Below, piece after piece: positions 4,700 to 9,290 of a DNA stretch of 9,290 nt; within the stretch, counting starts at the first letter, position 1, and every line of letters begins with the position of its first letter. Origin of the DNA: Planctomycetota bacterium (GTDB lineage: Bacteria > Planctomycetota > Planctomycetia > Pirellulales > Lacipirellulaceae); contig JAJDEE010000334.1 in NCBI GenBank assembly GCA_029259975.1, forward strand, positions 1-9,290, in the 5' to 3' direction. The notes beneath the pieces were generated by a model. That model was not told where the DNA came from. It saw only the letters and a list, made by a program, of their open reading frames with translations, and ran no database searches. The position numbers and the translations under genes were made by a program.

Positions 4700-6454
4700 T
4701 TGTATTACAGTTCATCAATTGCGAAACCGGTCGCGACACATCCGCTGAACAGGGCACCTCAGTTGCTCCCAACACCAGAAACAACCGTCCCTGCAAAAGA
4801 GATGCTTCCAAGCGTCGAGGCGAGTTCGTGCGCTACAGACGACAAAACACAGGTCGTTCTTGACGCTTTAGCGAAAGCGTTCGCAGAGCCATTTGCGCTG
4901 GTTAATACCGACTCGGGCGACTTGGTGTACTTCGATCACGAGGCACTGAGTTGCGACCTATATAATCGTTTAGAGTTGTTGGTCGAAGTGGGTCGACGCG
5001 GAACCCCAGAGATTATTGAAGATGTGTCGCCCCTAACAATGCTTGCGATTCCGTTACGTTGCCTGGGCGTTGGTGCGAATCTAGTGGCTGTCGGCATTTT
5101 TGTTACTCAACAAGTGACCCAAGAGGAGGAGATGGCCGCGGCAGCACGAGCGTTTGGCATTGATGTTCGTCGAGCATTACGATGGTCTGCAGGAAGAACG
5201 GTTTGGCCGCCGGACGTGCTATTGCGAGTGGCTGGATCAGCATTGGAAAACTTGACGTTACGTCAACAAACATCTCGTCTCGAAACGGAAGTCGCCGAAT
5301 CTAATGCCCATACGGAGGAAATTTATGCCGAACTTGACTTACTTCATCGACTGACTGGGCAATTACGGCTTTCGGAATGCGAGCAAGAACTCTGGCGAAA
5401 TGCCTTGGGTTGGTTAGCAAGTACGATTCCGGCACAGTGCTTAGGCATCGTGTTAAGGGGGACGATCGATGGCAAAGTTTCTGACGATAATTTGGCGGAA
5501 TGGGATGTCTTTACCGAAGGGGTGTGCCCGGTGGAAAGAGACGAACTCTGCGAACTGATACGCCGATTCGGTCCTATCCCGCTTAGCGAGCCTGTGCTGC
5601 TCAATCGAGCCGAGACGACACTGCCGACTTGGCACTGCCCGACAATTCGTGAACTTGTGTGCGTGCCCATCGAAGGCAGCAAGCAGCCACGCGGCTGGTT
5701 GGTTGCTTTGAATCATCATGGGACTACTCAGGCAAGCTTCGGCGAGTTTGGTTCGGTGGAAATTCAATTACTCAGAAGCGTGGGTACGATTCTGGGGATA
5801 CATAACAGCAACTTGGGACTTTACCAAGAACAGTCGCAGCTGTTCGCCAGCTCGGTCCAGGCGTTGACCTCGGCAATTGACGCCAAGGATCGATATACAT
5901 CAGGACACAGCAATCGTGTCGCCTTTTTCTCGGTCTCGTTAGCAGAGCGTCTCGGTCTAAGTAAAGCTGATCGAGACACGATCTACCTTGCTGGGCTACT
6001 GCATGACATCGGAAAAATCGGCATCGACGACCAGGTGCTCAACAAGCCGGGTGAGCTAACCGCCGAAGAGTTTGAGCAGATTAAACTCCATCCGCAGCTC
6101 GGCTACGAAATCCTCAAAGGCGTTCGCCAACTCGACAAAGTGTTGCCCATGGTCTTGCACCATCACGAAGCGTGGGACGGTAGTGGTTATCCTCATGGTT
6201 TGAAAAAAACGGAAACGCCGCGCATGGCAAGGATCATGGCGGTGGCAGATGCCTATGACGCGATGTCAAGTGATCGGCCCTACCGAAAGGGAATGCCCGA
6301 CGAAAAGCTGGATGAGATCTTCCGTGCAGGAGCTGGCACACAGTGGGATCCCGATGTGGTCGATGCTTTTTTTGAGATCCGTAACGAGATTCGACAGACG
6401 GCCCAAGTCTCGTCTTGCCAGGCTTCGCTTGAGTACGAGGATGCGTTAAGCTAG
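4700..6454 (+). CDS. HD-GYP domain cyclic-di-GMP phosphodiesterase with a GAF-like sensor region
   Basis: Protein of 584 residues if it starts at TTG 4700. ATG 4802 (residue 35) is an alternative, and neither has a clear ribosome site. Residues 1-180 are unrecognised, containing FALVNTDSGDLVYF and AIPLRCLGVGANLVAVGIF, which look like a sensor fold. A probable coiled coil follows (about 183-220, NLTLRQQTSRLETEVAESN). Residues 220-375 resemble a GAF domain. The C-terminal HD-GYP domain (about 390-565) is intact: the metal-binding His435-Asp436 in HDIGKIGI, then HHHE (487-490), DGSGYP with Gly496-Tyr497-Pro498, and ADAYDAMSSDRPYR. HD-GYP enzymes hydrolyse cyclic di-GMP to pGpG or GMP and so control motility, attachment and matrix formation. 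No GGDEF domain and no membrane segment are seen, so it is likely cytoplasmic. The ligand of the sensor part is unknown. Confidence 0.88.
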   Translation: MYYSSSIAKPVATHPLNRAPQLLPTPETTVPAKEMLPSVEASSCATDDKTQVVLDALAKAFAEPFALVNTDSGDLVYFDHEALSCDLYNRLELLVEVGRRGTPEIIEDVSPLTMLAIPLRCLGVGANLVAVGIFVTQQVTQEEEMAAAARAFGIDVRRALRWSAGRTVWPPDVLLRVAGSALENLTLRQQTSRLETEVAESNAHTEEIYAELDLLHRLTGQLRLSECEQELWRNALGWLASTIPAQCLGIVLRGTIDGKVSDDNLAEWDVFTEGVCPVERDELCELIRRFGPIPLSEPVLLNRAETTLPTWHCPTIRELVCVPIEGSKQPRGWLVALNHHGTTQASFGEFGSVEIQLLRSVGTILGIHNSNLGLYQEQSQLFASSVQALTSAIDAKDRYTSGHSNRVAFFSVSLAERLGLSKADRDTIYLAGLLHDIGKIGIDDQVLNKPGELTAEEFEQIKLHPQLGYEILKGVRQLDKVLPMVLHHHEAWDGSGYPHGLKKTETPRMARIMAVADAYDAMSSDRPYRKGMPDEKLDEIFRAGAGTQWDPDVVDAFFEIRNEIRQTAQVSSCQASLEYEDALS

Positions 6455-6496
6455 ATGTACTTGTGCGTTGACAAACGACTCTAGCTGAATACTCGC

Positions 6497-6994
6497 ATGG
6501 CCCGTAAATCTCAAGATCGTGAAAATCTGTTGCGCGACGCGAAGGCGTTTACGACTCGGTTACAGTTAAAAGTCTCCTGGGGTGAAAATTCGGGCGAGGT
6601 TTTTTTTGGGATCCGGGTTGGCGAAGCAGTGAGTTTTTATTTTGATCAAGATCCTGTCTACCACTTCAATGCGACTGGCAAACTTCGGCGAGCTTTTGTT
6701 GACGGATATCTTGTAAAAGCCGAAGCTGGGCGGCTTGTTCGATTGCATCGCCAGCATGCGGCCAACGAAACGGTCATGCTCCGCGACGAAATGACTTCAG
6801 GCGAACAGCAATTCTTTTGCGCGTCGGTTAAGCAGCAGCTTGGGAGGCTCCTAAATGTCATTGCTGATGGCCAATATGCTATCGAGGGTCAAGTTACAAC
6901 AATAGAAAACCAAAATGTGGTTGACGCCCTGAAAGATATTTTGAAGTCCTTGAGCGAGATCGGCGTTGCCGACTCGCCCCGTGTTGGCGGTTAG
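6497..6994 (+). CDS. Protein of unknown function, 165 residues
   Basis: I do not recognise this protein. It starts with basic and acidic residues (MARKSQDRENLLRDAKAF), has no signal peptide or membrane segment, and contains an aromatic beta-rich middle (EVFFGIRVGEAVSFYFDQDPVYHFN, then GKLRRAFVDGYLVKAEAGRLVRLHR) followed by a helical C-terminal half. It is probably a soluble cytoplasmic protein. It begins 42 bases after the HD-GYP gene on the same strand, so co-transcription is possible, though TTGACA at 6468-6473 hints at a start of its own. No Shine-Dalgarno site is visible. Its TAG stop overlaps the TAA of the convergent YgfZ-like gene by four bases (6991-6994). The consistent codon use and good length argue for a real gene. 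Confidence 0.7.
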   Translation: MARKSQDRENLLRDAKAFTTRLQLKVSWGENSGEVFFGIRVGEAVSFYFDQDPVYHFNATGKLRRAFVDGYLVKAEAGRLVRLHRQHAANETVMLRDEMTSGEQQFFCASVKQQLGRLLNVIADGQYAIEGQVTTIENQNVVDALKDILKSLSEIGVADSPRVGG

Positions 6995-7908
6995 GTCTCC
7001 TTTTCTAAGGGTGCGACCACCGTTGCGACGCCCAAGTCGCTTTCGAGTTGATCTCCTAATTCGTTTGAGCCACGGCGAACCATCGCCAATGCCAGCGGAG
7101 CTTTGCTTCGCGGCGACCAGCAGCCGCTTGTCACGCGACCGACGCATTTGTCGGCAACGCATAATTCTAAGCCGACCGGTGGTGTCGAATCCCCTTGAAA
7201 CTGCACGAGCACAACTTTTTGATTCACGTGGCCCAAGGCGTCGATCCGGGCGATCGTCTCTTGGCCGAGGTAGCATCCTTTGTCGAAATTGATTGTCTGT
7301 TCGTTGCGGTTTACTTCCTGTGGCAAGTTTGCGTTTCCAAAGTCGACGCCAAATAGTGGTAGATGAGCCTCTATGCGAGCCGCTTGCCATGCCTCGTCGC
7401 AACATGCTACCCAGTCTGCTTCCTCGAATGATTCCTGAGACTGCTGCCTCTCATTTCTGGCGAAAGACGCGAAGCAGCACAGCGACTCACCAAAACCGCA
7501 AGGTGCAACACTAAGCGCCGACAGAACGCTGAGAGTCTCGCAGCCACCTAAAAACAGCCAACAATAATCATCTGTGGCATCTGTCAAAGTCACCTCTTCT
7601 CGGACGATATAGCGATCCAAGTGGGTGATCAGCGTTTCCGCCTCTCGCGGAACAGTCAACAGCTCCAGTCGATCTTCGCGTGCGATCACAAACAGCTGCG
7701 CGACTATTTTCCCTTGAACATTTGTGCAAAAGGCTTCGCAGCTCTCGCCTATTTGTAGTTGGCGAATATTGTTGGTGCACATGTTGTGCAAAAACGATTG
7801 CCGGTCTGCGCCGGTCATGATAACCATCGACCATTTTTTCAGTTCGACAAAGCCACTGCCAGAGCGGAGCGAATCGTAGTCAGCCAAAAATGATTTTGGT
7901 TTCGCCAT
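6991..7908 (-). CDS. ygfZ: YgfZ/GcvT-like folate-binding protein
   Basis: Protein of 305 residues from ATG 7908. It shows the YgfZ signature KGCYLGQET at residues 210-218, with the conserved Cys212, and an aminomethyltransferase-like fold at the N-terminus (SFLHNMCTNNIRQL, EAFCTNVQGKIVAQLFV). YgfZ (IbaG/IBA57 relatives) binds tetrahydrofolate and supports assembly or repair of certain [4Fe-4S] enzymes in the cytoplasm; it is not a glycine-cleavage T-protein, which would be longer. The start is decided by GGAGG at 7919-7923 (minus-strand sense): it lies 10 bases from ATG 7908 but only one base from the in-frame TTG at 7917, which would also overlap the upstream gene by 4 bases. The middle section (about residues 130-165) is Ser/Cys-rich and variable. 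It follows the LarA-like gene and is probably translated from the same transcript. Confidence 0.85.
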   Translation of the reverse strand: MAKPKSFLADYDSLRSGSGFVELKKWSMVIMTGADRQSFLHNMCTNNIRQLQIGESCEAFCTNVQGKIVAQLFVIAREDRLELLTVPREAETLITHLDRYIVREEVTLTDATDDYCWLFLGGCETLSVLSALSVAPCGFGESLCCFASFARNERQQSQESFEEADWVACCDEAWQAARIEAHLPLFGVDFGNANLPQEVNRNEQTINFDKGCYLGQETIARIDALGHVNQKVVLVQFQGDSTPPVGLELCVADKCVGRVTSGCWSPRSKAPLALAMVRRGSNELGDQLESDLGVATVVAPLEKET

Positions 7909-7913
7909 GCTGC

Positions 7914-9140
7914 TCAAGCCTCCACTTCGACAAGAGAGGGTAGCAACCGTTGGGCTTCCTCTAGCACTATGCAGGGCCGAAGCGTTTGTGCTAAGTGTTC
8001 GAGTTCGCTATCAGATGCGAGGGGCGTCATGCCCAAGCTTTCGACAACCGCAGGACTTAGTTGGCTGCGAAGGTAGATGGAGTATCGCTCAAGAGTTTGG
8101 CAAAGTTGTATAGCAGGTTTGCTGTCGGTGCCAGGGTTTTGCTGGATCTCCCGCCGAGCAACGTCGTAATCGACAGTGCCAAAGAGTTGGCTAAGAGCCA
8201 GCCCGGGTGGCTCAGCGAGTTCCGAGCAAATTGCGATGCAGCCACCCGGCTCGAGAATCGCTTCAGCCGCTGCTAAGGCGCGGCCCACGTTTTGCCATGT
8301 TTGCTGCTCAACACCGCCAGCTACGGTAGCAATGACCAAGTTTCCACGAAGCTGAGCATCGCATTGCCAGATCTCGCGATACGCTTCGTTCGCTTGTCGA
8401 GCCACATAGGAATGGTCGCCAGTGAGCAAGGCAGCTACTTGCCCACCAACGGCTGGAATAACTCGAATACAGAGTCCCGCACCTAGCTGACGACCGCACT
8501 CTTCGATTTCAGACGAAATTTCTGGGGCAACACACGGAAATTTTTCTGCGTTGGAGGCAGCGATTCGCTCGTTCGTTTCTCGGTCAGAATAAAGTGGAAA
8601 CATTTCAGTGAAAAATGGTGCCTGTTCGCAGGGCGTAAGCTCACCCTTTGCAGCGGTGACTGGCAAGACAAGATCGGCTTCGCAAAGCGTCCGGCTCAGC
8701 CGCAAGGCGCGACCATTTTGCGAAACACCTAAGAAAGCGATTTCTTTTTCGTTGTCGGGATCGTGAACTTTCACCTGGCAACGGCTATGGCCTAACGCGA
8801 CTAGCCCGTCCTGGAGTGCCTCAGCGATTGTCGAGGAACTGGCCAACAAAACCGTAATGAGCGAGTCGTCCACGCCGGCATCTTGCAAGGCCCTCAACAC
8901 GCCGTCAACGACTTGCAACTGCTGCGGAATCTCAGGCTCGATTGCTAATACAACGGTATCGCCTGGAATAGTAGATTGGGACAACGGAGGATAGTTGATC
9001 GGCTGGGCCAGTTGCGCCCGTACATAGGCAGCGATCTGATCAGGGGGCAAGAACTCGTCGCGTCGAGGTCGCAGCAGCGTAGCCTCTGCCGCATCAAGCA
9101 GACACGTAGCCGCCTTGCCGTAAGAAATTGTCGTCGTCAT
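7914..9140 (-). CDS. LarA-like (DUF2088, lactate racemase N-terminal domain) protein, divergent
   Basis: Protein of 408 residues. The order of motifs follows the nickel-pincer enzyme LarA: GDTVVLAIEPEIPQ (60-73), LQDAGVDDSLITVLLASSS (85-103), VKVHDPDNEKEIAFLGVSQNGRALRLSRTLCEADLVLPV (123-161), then a C-terminal domain with VATVAGGVEQQTWQNVGRALAAAEAILEPGGCIAI, typical of the family. Yet several LarA hallmarks are gone. The D-TRP stretch after the first strand reads EPEIP. The GTHR-type motif is replaced by SSST. The His/GGxK region after ADLVLPV reads TAAKGELTPCEQ. It therefore probably does not act as a lactate racemase with the usual cofactor; its substrate is unknown. The ATG at 9140 has no Shine-Dalgarno site. 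It overlaps the start region of the YgfZ-like gene and begins 51 bases inside the right repeat copy. Confidence 0.72.
   Translation of the reverse strand: MTTTISYGKAATCLLDAAEATLLRPRRDEFLPPDQIAAYVRAQLAQPINYPPLSQSTIPGDTVVLAIEPEIPQQLQVVDGVLRALQDAGVDDSLITVLLASSSTIAEALQDGLVALGHSRCQVKVHDPDNEKEIAFLGVSQNGRALRLSRTLCEADLVLPVTAAKGELTPCEQAPFFTEMFPLYSDRETNERIAASNAEKFPCVAPEISSEIEECGRQLGAGLCIRVIPAVGGQVAALLTGDHSYVARQANEAYREIWQCDAQLRGNLVIATVAGGVEQQTWQNVGRALAAAEAILEPGGCIAICSELAEPPGLALSQLFGTVDYDVARREIQQNPGTDSKPAIQLCQTLERYSIYLRSQLSPAVVESLGMTPLASDSELEHLAQTLRPCIVLEEAQRLLPSLVEVEA
7919..7923 (-). promoter_or_regulatory. Ribosome binding site inside the end of the LarA-like gene
   Basis: On the minus strand this reads GGAGG, the strongest Shine-Dalgarno sequence seen in the window. 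It lies within the last codons of the LarA-like gene and supports ATG 7908 as the start of the YgfZ-like gene, with a 10-base gap. Termination of the upstream gene at 7914 puts ribosomes right at this site, favouring coupled translation. Confidence 0.6.
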
Positions 9141-9191
9141 AGGATTATTTACGATCGGTTAGAGGACATTTTTCTGGGTTCACTTTGCGTC

Positions 9192-9290
9192 CCCCTCCAC
9201 TGGGGTTTTGCGACTCTTGCGCAAAAGTGTTTTCTGTTCGCAAAACTCGCGAGGTTTTGCGCTGTCTATTTTTGTTGCATGCTGCAATAG
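9192..9290 (+). repeat. Right copy of the 99-base inverted repeat (runs to window edge)
   Basis: This is the perfect reverse complement of 2635-2733. The match breaks at base 9191 on the inner side; on the outer side it is still perfect at the last base, so the true repeat may be longer. It contains the hairpins TTTTGCG/CGCAAAA (9206-9226) and CGCAAAAC/GTTTTGCG (9239-9261). It lies upstream of the LarA-like gene and could contain or separate its promoter. It may be one end of a transposable element continuing beyond the window. Confidence 0.85.

Noticed and set aside
6468..6493. TTGACA followed by AATACT as a promoter for the unknown gene at 6497.
   Set aside because: The spacer is only 14 bases and the start point would fall inside the gene.
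6966..7292. Plus-strand open frame within the YgfZ-like gene.
   Set aside because: It lies opposite a gene with a clear signature motif, and its Arg/Ser/Pro-rich translation is typical of a shadow frame.

Overview
The window looks like chromosomal DNA of a planctomycete, most likely of the order Pirellulales. The reasons are a PEP-CTERM secreted protein followed by a choice-of-anchor L-like protein with a dockerin-like acidic tail, gene-poor stretches packed with palindromic repeats, weak or absent Shine-Dalgarno sites at several genes, and a roughly 50 % GC core of housekeeping-type genes. The assignment is an inference from gene content; no rRNA or marker gene is present.

Layout. Positions 1-795 hold no gene but are full of structure: TAAA-loop hairpins and a 17-base-period tandem repeat (7-111), a MITE-like element with 16-base terminal inverted repeats (139-292), a 25-base-arm hairpin (327-385), a terminator-shaped hairpin with no gene in front of it (530-594), a GTTGAAGTAGGAA repeat (646-678) and a plausible promoter (730-760). 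Next come two overlapping secreted-protein genes (796-2042); the second appears frameshifted and cut short. From 2043 to 2733 there is no convincing gene. This gap holds two nested palindromes of different sequence (2079-2255), an IS-end-like hairpin (2558-2599) and a 99-base repeat (2635-2733).

The rest is a compact block: a Nudix hydrolase (minus), a divergent M50/site-2-protease-like membrane protein (plus), an HD-GYP cyclic-di-GMP phosphodiesterase (plus), a 165-residue protein of unknown function (plus), and then, tail to tail, a minus-strand pair in which a LarA-like (DUF2088) gene overlaps a YgfZ/GcvT-like gene. Just upstream of the LarA-like gene the 99-base repeat recurs, perfectly inverted, and runs to the window edge.

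How the parts relate. The LarA-like and YgfZ-like genes share a strand and overlap, so they are probably co-transcribed and translationally coupled. The HD-GYP gene and the unknown gene are 42 bases apart and may form an operon. I see no defence system, CRISPR array, tRNA, rRNA or intact transposase. The features most worth a second look are the perfect 99-base inverted repeats bracketing about 6.46 kb, the nested palindromes, the HExxQ in place of HExxH in the M50 protein, and the loss of LarA signature residues in the LarA-like protein.
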